64,000 nucleotides of DNA from Segetibacter aerophilus (GTDB lineage: Bacteria; Bacteroidota; Bacteroidia; Chitinophagales; Chitinophagaceae). Both the position numbers and the translations under genes were made by a program. Below the pieces are notes generated by a model that worked only from the letters and a program-made list of their open reading frames with translations, searched no databases and was not told where the DNA came from. The stretch lies in assembly GCF_007991655.1 (NCBI RefSeq), contig NZ_BJYT01000001.1, forward strand, positions 62,001-126,000, read 5' to 3'. Numbering within the stretch: position 1 is the first letter of the stretch; the number at the start of each line of letters is the position of its first letter. Positions 50,951 through 61,194 of this stretch are shown piece after piece.

Positions 50951-53146
50951 CTATTCTCCCGGGTAGTATTGTTTTTCAACGTGTTTCAATACGTCCTCTT
51001 TGTAAAACAAAACCTCTTTAAACTGCCCGTTGATGTACCCTTTTGCCTGGTCAGTATAATGTTTGTTCGAGGGATCGAATGACTGCCCCCCTGTAATAAT
51101 GGATTTTGCTCTGACTCTTTTGCCAAATTCAACACAAGCTATAAAGCTATTTCCCGAAACTCCGTAACGCTTGTTTAAACCAGGCAAACGACGGGAAGCA
51201 AATGAAGGCAGTGAACCGAAAGTGGCTGCAGCCAGGCCAACAGGCATGCTGGGCTGGGCATCATCAAACTTTCCATCAGCAGGGCGTTGATATCGGTTGA
51301 CTTCTCCCCAGGCTATTTTCCATGTTCCAAACCTTTTTTCGAGATCTTTTAGCGTTTCCGATAAAAGGCTCATCCTTTCGTTTGAAGTAGTGGCAGCCAA
51401 CGTGGCTTGCAACTGTTCAACCGCATACGAAGCTTTGTAAGGATTTGCAACGGCGGGTGCCTTCTGCAAAAAGCGGTAACCAAATTCAATTGCGACGGTA
51501 GATGCTATGGAAGAATCAGAAGAACTTTTATTCCAGGCTCTTAAAAGTCCTATGGCTTCGCCTAATTCATTTTTCAAGGGGTGCGACGCACTTAACGCTT
51601 CGTAATCCTTCAACAACCTGGGAAGCAGGTGATCAAAGGCTGCCAGGTGATGGTTGTACCCTACTTCATTTATCATCTTATCAATGGTAAAATCCTTGGG
51701 ACGGCTAAGCAAGCGTGCAGCATTTAACCCACGAAAATTTTCGCCATCAGGAGCCATATAACCTGGATAGTTTTGCTGTTTTGGACTGCTTTTTCCGGAA
51801 ACCGTGAAAGGGGTAGAATTACAATTTTGAATGAACCCCGTTGCAGGATTGTAGACATGAACGATTTCATCCAAAGCGAAGAGACCTTTCCAGTCGCTGG
51901 TTGAACTGCTGCCGTCAACGGGCAAGCTATAGTCTACATTTTTATTTCTTTTAGGAACGTAGTTGCCATGCCAATAAGCAATATTTCCTTTGTTGTCTGC
52001 GAAGACTGTATTATCGGAGGTATTTGACCGCAAATCCATATTCCTTTTGAAATCATCAAATCCTTTCGCTTTCGTTCGAAGCCATGATTGCATTAAAGCT
52101 GGCAGCGAGCGATTGTTTTCTCTCAGGCTTAACCATTTTCCATCCCGGCTCCCCATGACCGGGCCATGATTGGTATAATAAGTAGTGAATGTTTGCTCGC
52201 GGAAGCCATCACCTTTTTTATATCGGATTACGACAGGTTTTGTTTTCACCGGTACCAGTTCGTTGTCGTACCTAGTAAAAATAGAGTCCCCCTTTTTTAC
52301 AGTCGTCTCTATAAAAAGATCTGCAACATCAGTGGCACCTGAAGTATGCATCCAACCGCAGTTTTCGTTAAATCCCTGGAAAACAAAAAAAGTACCCCAT
52401 GTTACTGCACCGTAAGCCTGCAAACCTTCTTCACTTACCATCTGTGCCTCAGATCTAAAATAAAATGTTACGTGCGGGTTAATATAGAGGATGGCATTTT
52501 TTGAGGCGGTTTTAGAAGGAGCGACCGCAAAGCCATTTGATCCCGTAGGGTCCACATCATAAAAGGGAATTTTCTTATCGATATAAGAAACAGCATTATT
52601 TTTTGCTGGATAAAGATTTTTAATGTCCTGGCTGGTAACACCGCCGTTCTGGGTAGCAGAAATACTACCATTTGTGCGAAGCAGCGCAAACCATGGTTCA
52701 AAACGCGTTAAGACTGCCGGCTTTACTTCGGGATGTTTGTAGAGATAATAATTTACTCCGTCAGCGGCAGCATCTAATAATTTATGGAGCCATGCAGGGC
52801 TCTTATGATAATCAGCAATGGCAGCGGAGGTATCATAAATCAGGCGCATTTCAAGATCGTTATACAATTGTTCTTCGCCATACACTTCAGATAACCTGCC
52901 CAACATCTCAAGGTTATTCTCTTCAACCTTTCTGAAACTTTCTTCGCACTGCGCATACAATAATCCAAACACGGCGTCTGCATCGGTCTTGCCATATACA
53001 TGCGGAACACCGTAGGTATCGCGGATGATTTTTACACGTTGAGCCTCTGTTTTATATCGTTCAATTTCTGTTGGCGAAAAGGGTTGTGAGAAAGAAATAA
53101 TGGGAATAAAAAACAGTGCAAATAATAGTGTCATGTAAATTTTCAA
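50951..53146 (-). CDS. Penicillin acylase family protein (Ntn-hydrolase)
   Basis: 731 aa. Signal peptide residues 1-20 (ALFFIPIISFSQ). The alpha part has RDTYGVPHVYGKTDADAVFG and LEMLGRLSEVYGEE; the chain should be processed before the nucleophile Ser in DPTGSNGFAVAPSKTASKNA. Beta part blocks: NPHVTFYFRSEAQMVSEEGL, NENCGWMHTSGATDVADLF, NTVFADNKGNIAYWHGNYVP, PSMPVGLAAATFGSLPSFAS. Members cleave amides such as acyl-homoserine lactones, beta-lactam side chains or other N-acyl compounds. Substrate unknown, periplasmic. Asn of the oxyanion follows the nucleophile (SNG) as in the family. Confidence 0.9.
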   Translation of the reverse strand: MKIYMTLLFALFFIPIISFSQPFSPTEIERYKTEAQRVKIIRDTYGVPHVYGKTDADAVFGLLYAQCEESFRKVEENNLEMLGRLSEVYGEEQLYNDLEMRLIYDTSAAIADYHKSPAWLHKLLDAAADGVNYYLYKHPEVKPAVLTRFEPWFALLRTNGSISATQNGGVTSQDIKNLYPAKNNAVSYIDKKIPFYDVDPTGSNGFAVAPSKTASKNAILYINPHVTFYFRSEAQMVSEEGLQAYGAVTWGTFFVFQGFNENCGWMHTSGATDVADLFIETTVKKGDSIFTRYDNELVPVKTKPVVIRYKKGDGFREQTFTTYYTNHGPVMGSRDGKWLSLRENNRSLPALMQSWLRTKAKGFDDFKRNMDLRSNTSDNTVFADNKGNIAYWHGNYVPKRNKNVDYSLPVDGSSSTSDWKGLFALDEIVHVYNPATGFIQNCNSTPFTVSGKSSPKQQNYPGYMAPDGENFRGLNAARLLSRPKDFTIDKMINEVGYNHHLAAFDHLLPRLLKDYEALSASHPLKNELGEAIGLLRAWNKSSSDSSIASTVAIEFGYRFLQKAPAVANPYKASYAVEQLQATLAATTSNERMSLLSETLKDLEKRFGTWKIAWGEVNRYQRPADGKFDDAQPSMPVGLAAATFGSLPSFASRRLPGLNKRYGVSGNSFIACVEFGKRVRAKSIITGGQSFDPSNKHYTDQAKGYINGQFKEVLFYKEDVLKHVEKQYYPGE

Positions 53147-53202
53147 TTGGTCTTCTAAAGTAATATAAATGTTCCCAAATTAATTCTGGCACAAACTGAG
53201 AG

Positions 53203-53676
53203 TTAACTGAACTGGTGATACAGGTATTTTACAAATATGTAGATAAGCCAAATCACCCCCGCAAACAATGCCCCGAAAATTATCACCACTGGCAGGATGA
53301 CTTTCCACGCGCCCCCTTTGTGTCTGCCTTCTACATAATGCTCTCTCATCAAACGCATGTTTTTTGTGTTTGATTTAAATCCGACGTCAAACAGGTCGCC
53401 AACTAAAGGGATAGAGCCAATGATCGTGTCAATCAAAACATTTAAAATCATCCTTGCTAACACAAAGCCGCTTGCTCCATTTTTCACCATTACAAATAAC
53501 ATAAATGTGGAAATGCCAAAAGTGGAAAGATCTCCTGCACCTGGTATCAAACCAATAATGGCATCAAGACCAAAACGAATATTTGTTCCCGGTACTTTAA
53601 ACTGGTTGTCCATTAACCTTGCAAGAAATTCAAGCTGTCTTAATTGAGGATTATTTGTAGGAAGTTGCTCGCGCAT
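53203..53676 (-). CDS. DUF4112 membrane protein
   Basis: 157 aa. Conserved DUF4112 core NQFKVPGTNIRFGLDAIIGL followed by IPGAGDLSTFGISTFMLFVM and the repeated-looking SIPLVGDLFDVGFKSNTKNM. Two or three hydrophobic segments including the C-terminal VILPVVIIFGALFAGVIWLI. Function unknown. Divergently placed relative to the GH31 gene, 173 bases from its true start. Confidence 0.9.
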   Translation of the reverse strand: MREQLPTNNPQLRQLEFLARLMDNQFKVPGTNIRFGLDAIIGLIPGAGDLSTFGISTFMLFVMVKNGASGFVLARMILNVLIDTIIGSIPLVGDLFDVGFKSNTKNMRLMREHYVEGRHKGGAWKVILPVVIIFGALFAGVIWLIYIFVKYLYHQFS

Positions 53677-53849
53677 GCTGAGGTTTTAATGTTTTGATAT
53701 GGTACAATTACTCAAAAATGCTTCCAACATTTAAGGGCAAAAAAACGCAAGCAAAAAGAGGTAGGAGTGACGTCTCTAAGCTTCGAAAAATTATTTCCTT
53801 CGTTCATCGCTATTTGCTAGGTTTAGTTTGCCATCATGCTTTCCTATTT

Positions 53850-55997
53850 ATGAAATTGAAACAATTGCTTTCTTATGCTCTACTGCTGACAACGTTCCAC
53901 CAATCAATTGCACAACCACCCAAGTGGATCGTTATTGCTCCCGGTGTTTGGAAAGCAGTGATTGGTAAACCGGAAGCATACAACTTACTTATTGCGTCGG
54001 GAGCTAAACCATATGCAGCGGGGTTAGCAAAAATGAGTACAGAAGTTTTTCCTTTCAACGAGGTTGACATTGCAGCTACTGTCAATGATGGTAAGACAGC
54101 TTTACGTTTTCCATTAAATAAGGAAGAGCAGTTGTATGGCTTCGGTCTAAACTTTCAAACAGTACAACAGCGGGGCAAAATCCTGCGATTGCACGTGGAT
54201 CATTACGGAGGAAAAGATGATGGCCGAACGCATGCGCCGACACCTTTTTACGTCTCATCCAACGGCTATGGTGTTTTCGTTAATTCAGCGCGTTATATCG
54301 ATGTATATGCAGGAAGCGCAGTTCGTAAAGACAGTAAAGATGCGCCCTCGGAAAAAGATAGGAATACTGATAAAACATGGCCCGCTCACCCTTACTCAGA
54401 TGCGGTGGAAATGCTGGTACCTGCTAGCGGTGTAGAAGTATATGTCTTTGCCGGACCTACTGCTTTAGATGCCGTTAGACGTTTCAATCTTTTTAATGGA
54501 GGAGGTGTATTGCCGCCGCGTTGGGGCCTGGGATTTACACAAAGAGTAAAGTCTTTATTGACAGACGAAGAGGTAACGAAAGAGGCACAGGCTTTCGAAG
54601 AAAAAGGTTACCCGCTAGATTTTATTGGATTGGAACCCGGTTGGCAAAGCAGATCCTACCCCGGCACTTTCGAATGGGACAAGAATCGTTACCCGGATCC
54701 CAATAAGTTTGTGAACCAGATGTTGGCCAGGGGAATACGTCTCAATTTATGGATCAACCCCTATGTATCAAAATCGGCCTCTTTTTATAATTTGATCAAA
54801 CCGTACACGGCTTCCCACACCGTTTGGGTAGGCGAAATCCCTGATTTTACTATTCCCGCTGCAAGGAAGATTTTCTTCGACCAATTGCAAAAAAATCAGG
54901 TAGACATTGGCGTAAGCGGTTATAAGATTGATGAGGTAGATGGCTACGATCATTACCTCTGGCCCGATGTCACCACCTTCCCGTCGAAAATAAGTGCAGA
55001 GCAAATGAGGCAGACGTACGGAATGTTGGCGATGCGCTACAGCATGCCTATGTTTCATAGCCAGAATAAAAGAACATACGGCCTGGTCAGGGCAAATAAC
55101 GGAGGCGGCGTTTCGTTTCCTTATGTTATTTACAACGACTACTATAACCACGAAGATTTCATTACCGCACTCATCAATAGTGGTACTGCCGGTGTTTTAT
55201 GGACACCTGAGGTGAGGGCGTCGAAGACAGCAGGGGAATGGTTAAGACGTTTTCAGACCGTAATATTTTCACCAATGGCAATGATTAATGCGTGGTCAAG
55301 CGGCACTAAACCGTGGTCCTACCCTGAGGTTGCAGAGCAAGTAAAGGAACTGGCATTGTTGCGAATGCAGATGATGCCTTACTGGTACAGTGAGTTTGCA
55401 AAATATCATTTTGAAGGAACGCCACCGTTTAGAGGAATGCATCTTGAACCTGGGTTCAGGGCTGAAGTAAAAAAGGAAGCAGGAAGCAGTAGCTTGGAAG
55501 AAAATCCTTACGCAGAGGCTGTTGCAAAAGAAATCAAGGATCAGTATATGGCTGGAGAAAACTTGCTTGTCGCACCTTTATTTACAGGACAAAAAACGCG
55601 TAAAGTAGTTTTGCCAAAGGGCAAATGGTACGACTTCTACACGGGTGCATTTGTCGGCGACGGAGAAGTGCTCACTATTGAGCCAGGACTTAATAAAATA
55701 CCGGTGTATGCAAAGGATGGAGCTATAATACCTATGATGAAACCTCTGCTGCATGCTCCCAAAACCGCCCAAAAAGTTGATCTTGAAATTCGATTTTATG
55801 GCTCAAAACCTTCAAAGTACAGGCTGTATGATGATGACGGGGAAACTTTTAATTATGAAAAAGGTGAGTATAGTTTTCGCGAGTTAAAGGTTGAAAAAAA
55901 TAGTGCAGGATTATTAACCGGAACAATATCAAATGCAACGGTAGGAAAGCCGAACACAGTGGGTAATGTAACATGGAAGTTTATGACACATTGGTAA
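53850..55997 (+). CDS. GH31 family alpha-glycosidase, secreted
   Basis: 715 aa from ATG 53850, which gives a proper signal peptide (MKLKQLLSYALLLTTFHQSI); the frame is open 52 codons further upstream without family similarity. GH31 blocks: LPPRWGLGFTQRVKSLLTDE, DFIGLEPGWQSRSYPGTFEW, nucleophile Asp in VSGYKIDEVDGYDHYLWPDV and the late PMMKPLLHAPKTAQ-type beta domain. The family covers alpha-glucosidases and alpha-xylosidases; the KIDEVDG nucleophile region resembles the less characterised secreted Bacteroidota branch, so the substrate is not assigned. Convergent with a SusD/SusC pair that would import the product. Confidence 0.9.
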   Translation: MKLKQLLSYALLLTTFHQSIAQPPKWIVIAPGVWKAVIGKPEAYNLLIASGAKPYAAGLAKMSTEVFPFNEVDIAATVNDGKTALRFPLNKEEQLYGFGLNFQTVQQRGKILRLHVDHYGGKDDGRTHAPTPFYVSSNGYGVFVNSARYIDVYAGSAVRKDSKDAPSEKDRNTDKTWPAHPYSDAVEMLVPASGVEVYVFAGPTALDAVRRFNLFNGGGVLPPRWGLGFTQRVKSLLTDEEVTKEAQAFEEKGYPLDFIGLEPGWQSRSYPGTFEWDKNRYPDPNKFVNQMLARGIRLNLWINPYVSKSASFYNLIKPYTASHTVWVGEIPDFTIPAARKIFFDQLQKNQVDIGVSGYKIDEVDGYDHYLWPDVTTFPSKISAEQMRQTYGMLAMRYSMPMFHSQNKRTYGLVRANNGGGVSFPYVIYNDYYNHEDFITALINSGTAGVLWTPEVRASKTAGEWLRRFQTVIFSPMAMINAWSSGTKPWSYPEVAEQVKELALLRMQMMPYWYSEFAKYHFEGTPPFRGMHLEPGFRAEVKKEAGSSSLEENPYAEAVAKEIKDQYMAGENLLVAPLFTGQKTRKVVLPKGKWYDFYTGAFVGDGEVLTIEPGLNKIPVYAKDGAIIPMMKPLLHAPKTAQKVDLEIRFYGSKPSKYRLYDDDGETFNYEKGEYSFRELKVEKNSAGLLTGTISNATVGKPNTVGNVTWKFMTHW

Positions 55998-56077
55998 ACT
56001 AATTATCCTTACTGGATTAGGAAAAAAAAATCTCCTATTTCTTCGAATTACTAATCAATGAAGAATAAATCAAATGA

Positions 56078-56111
56078 AAAGATGGATGACTTTTACAAAT
56101 CATCCATCTTT
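56078..56111. terminator. Bidirectional terminator between GH31 and SusD genes
   Basis: AAAGATGGATGA (56078-56089) and TCATCCATCTTT (56100-56111), 12 perfect pairs with a 10-base loop, AAAs and Ts on the outside. Lies between convergent genes. Confidence 0.75.
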
Positions 56112-56130
56112 CGTTTTCGAATAAAAAAGG

Positions 56131-57633
56131 TTAATATCCCTGGTTTTGTGTTAGTTTATCATTTATTAAAATCTGAGGTGCTGGTATAGGTAACAACACT
56201 TCGTTTTCTGAATAAATATAGTCCTGCGCATTAAAAGCAACACCGCCTCTACTAACGGTAGGATTTGCTTTCTCCCGAGCACCATGTGCGTTCATAAACG
56301 CAACTAGCTCTGCACCAGTTTTGGTTCTCTTAAGATCAAACCACCGGTGGTTTTCGAAAGCCAATTCTACCCTCCTTTCCTGCAGCACCGCTGTTCTAAA
56401 GGCTGTTTGGTCAAGTCCGCTTAGGGGCAAAAGTCCAGCCCTCATTCGAACTCTATTGAGGTAGTTAAATGCTTCGGCCGTTGGCCCGGTTGCTTCGTTA
56501 ATAGCCTCTGCCAGCATAAGCAACACATCTGCGTACCTAATAACCGGCCAATTATCATCTGTACGACCGGCAATAGTGTGGGCATGCTTATACTTAGTTA
56601 CATAAGGTATTGGCACGACTGTACCATTTGTAGCAGTGTACGAGGTTTTTAAAGACACATCCTTACGTAGGTCACCTGCCTCATATGCTGCGATCATGTC
56701 ATTGGTTGGTATATTACGACCAGAAGGCACAACGCTCGCATAACCTGTAATAGCTGCACCGGAAAGCCTTGGAGCGAAAATATACATGAAATTACTTTGC
56801 TCGCCCAGGTCATTGCCTCCCTGGTACTGTATCTCGAAAACAGACTCAACATTGTTTTTTTTATTTGGATCAAATACGTCAGCATAACTTGGCATCAAGC
56901 TATAGCCAAGTGGTAAGATTCCATTTAAAGTGGAGACTGCTTCAGTATACTTTTTTTGCGTCAGGTAAACTTCACCTAATAAACTTATTGCAGAGCCTTT
57001 GGTGGCACGTCCCAGTTTTGCTGCAGGTTGTTTTGCAGGCATTGAAGCAATTGCATCCTTTAAATCACTTTCTATCTGCGTATATACCTGTGCCTGCGGA
57101 ACCCTTAATTGCGCAAAAGCTTCGTTGGGCGTTTCAAGCGTTTTTGTAACCACCACTACATCGCCCCAATAACGCACGAGGTCGAAATATAATAGGGCAC
57201 GCAGAAATTTCAGCTCCCCTTCAGTTTGCTTTTTTGACTCATCTGTTATTTCCGAATTTGGAAGTTTTCCCAATGTATTATTTACATTGTACATAACGCT
57301 GTAGTACAAGTTCCACAAATTCGAAATTTCGCCATTTCCTGAATTCACCGTAGAAAACTCGAAAGCTTCCCAACCTGCAGCGCCACCCCGATCTAGCGGG
57401 TTTAAATCGAAAGTGGTATTGTCTGACATCATTTCTTTAAATATGTAGCTAATGTTGGTGATGCGTTGTAGCTGTCCGTAAACGCCGTTCACCGCCTGGT
57501 CCACCTGCACCTGGTCCTTAAAGAATAGTTCGGTTCCTATTCTTGTAGGGTCAGTTTTGTTCAAAAACTCTTTGCTGCACGAGGTAGAAAATAGGCAAAT
57601 AATTAGAAGCCCTATAGTTATTTGATATTTCAT
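56131..57633 (-). CDS. SusD/RagB family nutrient-binding lipoprotein
   Basis: 500 aa. Lipobox LFSTSC (Cys19). SusD blocks: KTDPTRIGTELFFKDQVQVD, LKFLRALLYFDLVRYWGDV, ATKGSAISLLGEVYLTQKKY (TPR-like), WPVIRYADVLLMLAEAINEA, FNYLNRVRMRAGLLPLSG, VLQERRVELAFENHRWFDLKRT and the end ILINDKLTQNQGY. Lid of an outer membrane SusCD transporter; it binds the glycan or oligosaccharide. Starts 11 bases after the SusC gene on the same strand, so they form one operon. Confidence 0.95.
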   Translation of the reverse strand: MKYQITIGLLIICLFSTSCSKEFLNKTDPTRIGTELFFKDQVQVDQAVNGVYGQLQRITNISYIFKEMMSDNTTFDLNPLDRGGAAGWEAFEFSTVNSGNGEISNLWNLYYSVMYNVNNTLGKLPNSEITDESKKQTEGELKFLRALLYFDLVRYWGDVVVVTKTLETPNEAFAQLRVPQAQVYTQIESDLKDAIASMPAKQPAAKLGRATKGSAISLLGEVYLTQKKYTEAVSTLNGILPLGYSLMPSYADVFDPNKKNNVESVFEIQYQGGNDLGEQSNFMYIFAPRLSGAAITGYASVVPSGRNIPTNDMIAAYEAGDLRKDVSLKTSYTATNGTVVPIPYVTKYKHAHTIAGRTDDNWPVIRYADVLLMLAEAINEATGPTAEAFNYLNRVRMRAGLLPLSGLDQTAFRTAVLQERRVELAFENHRWFDLKRTKTGAELVAFMNAHGAREKANPTVSRGGVAFNAQDYIYSENEVLLPIPAPQILINDKLTQNQGY

Positions 57634-57644
57634 TAGTGTAGAAT

Positions 57645-60600
57645 TTAAAAGTTAAGTTTAGCGCCTATAGCAAATGTTCTTGGAACCGGGTAAGCCTCAT
57701 CATCGTTACCACCATCAATGCTTTGTCGCTGGCTCACGTCGGGGTTATTTCCGGGATATTTAGTAAAAAGGAATGCATTAGTAACACTTATAAAAACCTT
57801 CGCGCTGCTGATACTTTTGATCTTTGGCAAAGCGTAGCCAAGGCTAATGTTTTTGATCCACAAATAACTGGCATCATATACATAACGATCACTGCTTTCC
57901 CTCGACCATTTAAAGTAATTGGTGCCTCCCTGCGAATGCACATCATTAGGATTTGAACCCGGATTTTGAGGAGACCTCCATCGGTCTTTAGCTTTATCGA
58001 GTACATTGAACACCCCATCCATATTCATTGTAGACGCTTCAATGTTCCGGTAAATTTGGAAACCCTGTGCTCCTATAAGTAATATATTGAAGTCGAACTT
58101 TTTGTAGTCCATAGCAAGCGTATGTGCCCATGTAAATTTTGGACTCGGATTACCAATTTCAACCATGTCTTTTGTATCATACGTTACTTCGCCATTACCA
58201 TCAGCATCCCAAAATCTCATTCCTCCCGGGATCACGCCATCCTGCTTAGGAGCTTTATTAATCTCGTCCTGCGTATTGAAAATTCCAAGTTTTTTATACC
58301 CGTATATCATACCTATTGGGCGTCCGACTTTCTGGATATTGTAACCACCATAAAAACTGTTACCTGTGATTAACATATCATTTGGCCCCTTAATAGCCAG
58401 TATCTTGCTACGATTGAACGCTATATTAAAACTGTTACGAATGTTTAAAAGGTGAACCTTTGCACGATAGTCGACAGCAAACTCAAAACCTTTGTTCTCT
58501 ACTTTGCCGATATTATCGAGGGTTGTTGTAAAGCCGGACACTGCAGGTATACTAACAGGCAATAACATGTCGTTTGTTATCTTTTTATAGTACTCGGCGG
58601 TAACAACGACCTTATTGCTGAAAAGAGATAGATCCATTCCGATATCCACCTGCCGCGACTTTTCCCACTTCAAAGCTGAATTTGCAAAAGAAGTGACGAC
58701 TTTACCTGCTGCGATTGCATTGCCCAATATATAATTATCAGTACCAAGGAATGCTAAACTTGAGTAGTTACCAATATTATTATTACCCGTTTCACCAACA
58801 CTGGCTCTTAGTTTTAAATCGGTTAACCAGGAAAGCTTAGGCATGAACTTTTCCTTTGTTACCCGCCAACCTATAGATGCCGCTGGAAAGGTTCCATATT
58901 TGTTTTTAACGCCGAATCTCGAACTCCCTTCTCTTCGAATTGAGGCCGAAAGCAAGTATTTATCCTCGAAGGCGTAGTTCACCCGGCCTATATAAGCTAA
59001 CAAGCTCCAGCCTGCCTCAAAAGAGCTGGAAGACCTTAAAATCGCAGCTCCCAAGTACGGTACAAGATCGTCAGGGAATGTGTTACCACTTCCCGAAACG
59101 CCCCTTAATGTTTCTTCCTGCGCAGTAAAACCAGCGAGGAAATCGAGTGAATGATTTTCACCAATATTTGGGGCGTATGTCAGTAATTGATCGAGCGAAT
59201 AGTTTAATAGCTGGTCGGTATTCTCATTTGCAATAGCAAGCTTTGGAGGAGCACCAGACTGGCCTGACCCTAACAGGTTGCCTATAGTAGAAGGCTGGAA
59301 AAATCTGAAGTTGTTGTAATTCAATCTTACATTGGCTGAAGACCTAAACCTTAAATTTTTTAGTAAAGCAACTTCCACAAAGCCGTTTGATAATATATCT
59401 GCTATGTTTCGCTTATTAATAACATTGTTAAGCAGGAAAACGGGGTTGGGATAACCAAAAACACCGTCAGAACCACCTATGTATGGTCTCAATTTTCCTG
59501 CGCTGTCATACATGGGCTCCCGGGGATCCATTATAAGAGTTGATCCAACAATAGCATTCCTGCCATCGGTATTTGTCAGGTTTTGCCTCGAATAAGTTGC
59601 GGCCGTATTCCATCCAACAGTTATGAATTTATTTACTTGTCCTCCAATATTAGCTCGTATAGAGAAGCGATCATAGTTTGTTTTGATTATCGCCCCTTCC
59701 TCTTTGTAGTAACCTATTGAAAGCATCGATTTGATTGGTCCGCTTCCTGATGTCATCGAAATATTATAGTCTGTGTATGGGGCATTATTATGGAGTATCT
59801 CATTGAACCAATTTGTCGAATACTTGGTTTGTTCAGGGTAACGGAAACCAATGGGCACTTCATCTATCGATGGCTCCCTGTTTTGGAAATAGCGGACATT
59901 ATCCATCCACACCTCTTTCTTAAACTGGGCGAATTCAGGGCCGTTTAAAACAGTTACTCTACGGGATTTCGGAATATTCTGGACACCATAGTCAACCGAA
60001 ACATTTAAACGTGTTTGCCCTTCTTTAGCACTTCTTGTAGTTATGAGTACAACCCCATTTGAACCCCTGGCACCATAGATGGCCGTAGCAGCAGCATCTT
60101 TCAATATCGAAATGCTTTCGATGTCATTGGGGTTTATATTTACTCCAGAGCTTGTTCCCATGGCAAATCCGTCAATTACATAAAGGGGTTCGCTGCCAGC
60201 ACCTAACGATGAAATACCCCTTACCCTCACCTCGAATTCAGCGCCGGGACGACCATCTTTTTGTTTCACTACCACTCCCGGTGCCTGGCCTTGCAGCAAC
60301 TGTGTTACACCTCTTGACGGAGCTTCACCAATGTCTGACATGTTTACTGTTGAAATTGCAGCAGTGATGTCGCGTTTCCTTTTGCTGCCGTAGCCAACTA
60401 CTACCACTTCATCAAGGCCTCCGGCAGACGTGTTTAACTGCACGTCCAACTTTGTATTACTGTTTAATACAACTTCCTTAAGCGTGTATCCAACGTGTGT
60501 AAAAACAAGGGTTGATCCCTTGGCTGCGCTTAAGGTAAAAGTTCCATCGGCATTTGTAGTAGTAGCAATTTGTTTGTCCTTTATACTTACTGTTACTCCC

Positions 60601-60746
60601 GATAAAGGTGTGGCATTGGTGCCTGTAGTCACCTTGCCAGTAATGTCTAAATTTTGAGCGAATGCGAAATTGTTTACAAGAATAAACGCAAGGAAAAACA
60701 ATAGCCTTTTAGTCCTGTAAAAGGATTGTAGATGTTTTACTTTCAT
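57645..60746 (-). CDS. SusC/RagA TonB-linked outer membrane transporter
   Basis: 1033 aa. Signal peptide about 1-31 (LLFFLAFILVNNFAFAQ), a carboxypeptidase-D regulatory-like domain (ITGKVTTGTNATPLSGVTVS), the plug with SRGVTQLLQGQAPGVVVKQ, SLGAGSEPLYVIDGFAM and NPNDIESISILKDAAATAIY, GARGSNGVVLITTRS, and the 22-strand barrel ending FAIGAKLNF. No STN domain, so it is not a sigma/anti-sigma signalling type. Takes up the SusD-bound oligosaccharide with TonB energy. Partner of the SusD gene and probably of the GH31 enzyme. Confidence 0.95.
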   Translation of the reverse strand: MKVKHLQSFYRTKRLLFFLAFILVNNFAFAQNLDITGKVTTGTNATPLSGVTVSIKDKQIATTTNADGTFTLSAAKGSTLVFTHVGYTLKEVVLNSNTKLDVQLNTSAGGLDEVVVVGYGSKRKRDITAAISTVNMSDIGEAPSRGVTQLLQGQAPGVVVKQKDGRPGAEFEVRVRGISSLGAGSEPLYVIDGFAMGTSSGVNINPNDIESISILKDAAATAIYGARGSNGVVLITTRSAKEGQTRLNVSVDYGVQNIPKSRRVTVLNGPEFAQFKKEVWMDNVRYFQNREPSIDEVPIGFRYPEQTKYSTNWFNEILHNNAPYTDYNISMTSGSGPIKSMLSIGYYKEEGAIIKTNYDRFSIRANIGGQVNKFITVGWNTAATYSRQNLTNTDGRNAIVGSTLIMDPREPMYDSAGKLRPYIGGSDGVFGYPNPVFLLNNVINKRNIADILSNGFVEVALLKNLRFRSSANVRLNYNNFRFFQPSTIGNLLGSGQSGAPPKLAIANENTDQLLNYSLDQLLTYAPNIGENHSLDFLAGFTAQEETLRGVSGSGNTFPDDLVPYLGAAILRSSSSFEAGWSLLAYIGRVNYAFEDKYLLSASIRREGSSRFGVKNKYGTFPAASIGWRVTKEKFMPKLSWLTDLKLRASVGETGNNNIGNYSSLAFLGTDNYILGNAIAAGKVVTSFANSALKWEKSRQVDIGMDLSLFSNKVVVTAEYYKKITNDMLLPVSIPAVSGFTTTLDNIGKVENKGFEFAVDYRAKVHLLNIRNSFNIAFNRSKILAIKGPNDMLITGNSFYGGYNIQKVGRPIGMIYGYKKLGIFNTQDEINKAPKQDGVIPGGMRFWDADGNGEVTYDTKDMVEIGNPSPKFTWAHTLAMDYKKFDFNILLIGAQGFQIYRNIEASTMNMDGVFNVLDKAKDRWRSPQNPGSNPNDVHSQGGTNYFKWSRESSDRYVYDASYLWIKNISLGYALPKIKSISSAKVFISVTNAFLFTKYPGNNPDVSQRQSIDGGNDDEAYPVPRTFAIGAKLNF

Positions 60747-60812
60747 AATGGCTGATTAATGGTTTGCAATTTTGTTTTGTTGTTGCAGAGGAAGCATTAG
60801 ATGTGTCTATTT

Positions 60813-60843
60813 AAAGATAGTTGTTGTTTTTTAACAATGCAAC
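60813..60843 (-). promoter_or_regulatory. Candidate promoter of susCD
   Basis: On the minus strand TTGC (60843-60840), 19 bases, then TATCTTTA (60820-60813), close to the Bacteroidota TTG-N19-TAnnTTTG promoter. It is 67 bases upstream of the SusC start codon. Rest of the 448-base gap 60747-61194 also serves the divergent exopolysaccharide operon. Confidence 0.45.
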
Positions 60844-61078
60844 CACCAATGATTTGAAACTATTGGTCAATGTTTAAGACTAAAAAAACTTTTTGATGCA
60901 TGTTAGAATGCTATGGGCCAAACAATTTCCTCTTTGGAAACGATGTGTACCCGTATTGGTCGTTTTTCTTTGTCGCTTAGTTTTAGTTACTCAAAATGCA
61001 CTACTTTTCCTTTTTTGGGAAAAATTCTAGAAAAGGGACAATAAATAGCAGCACAAATCGTTTTGACTCTATTACCGA

Positions 61079-61171
61079 TACATTTGCCCGCTTCGAAACG
61101 GGATCTGTAAAGAAAAGAGGGGCTTCCGTTACATCCAATAAATTAGTCACTGTGACTTAGATGGCGAAGCC
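61079..61171 (+). promoter_or_regulatory. Promoter-like element and folded leader of the exopolysaccharide operon
   Basis: TACATTTG at 61079-61086 matches TAnnTTTG, though the nearest TTTG upstream (61062) is too close for a standard -33. Downstream, GGCTTC (61121-61126) pairs with GAAGCC (61166-61171) and encloses the palindrome AGTCACTGTGACT (61145-61157). May form a leader or protein site before the Wza-like gene. Confidence 0.35.
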
Positions 61172-61194
61172 GTGAAAACGATTTTATTAAAACG

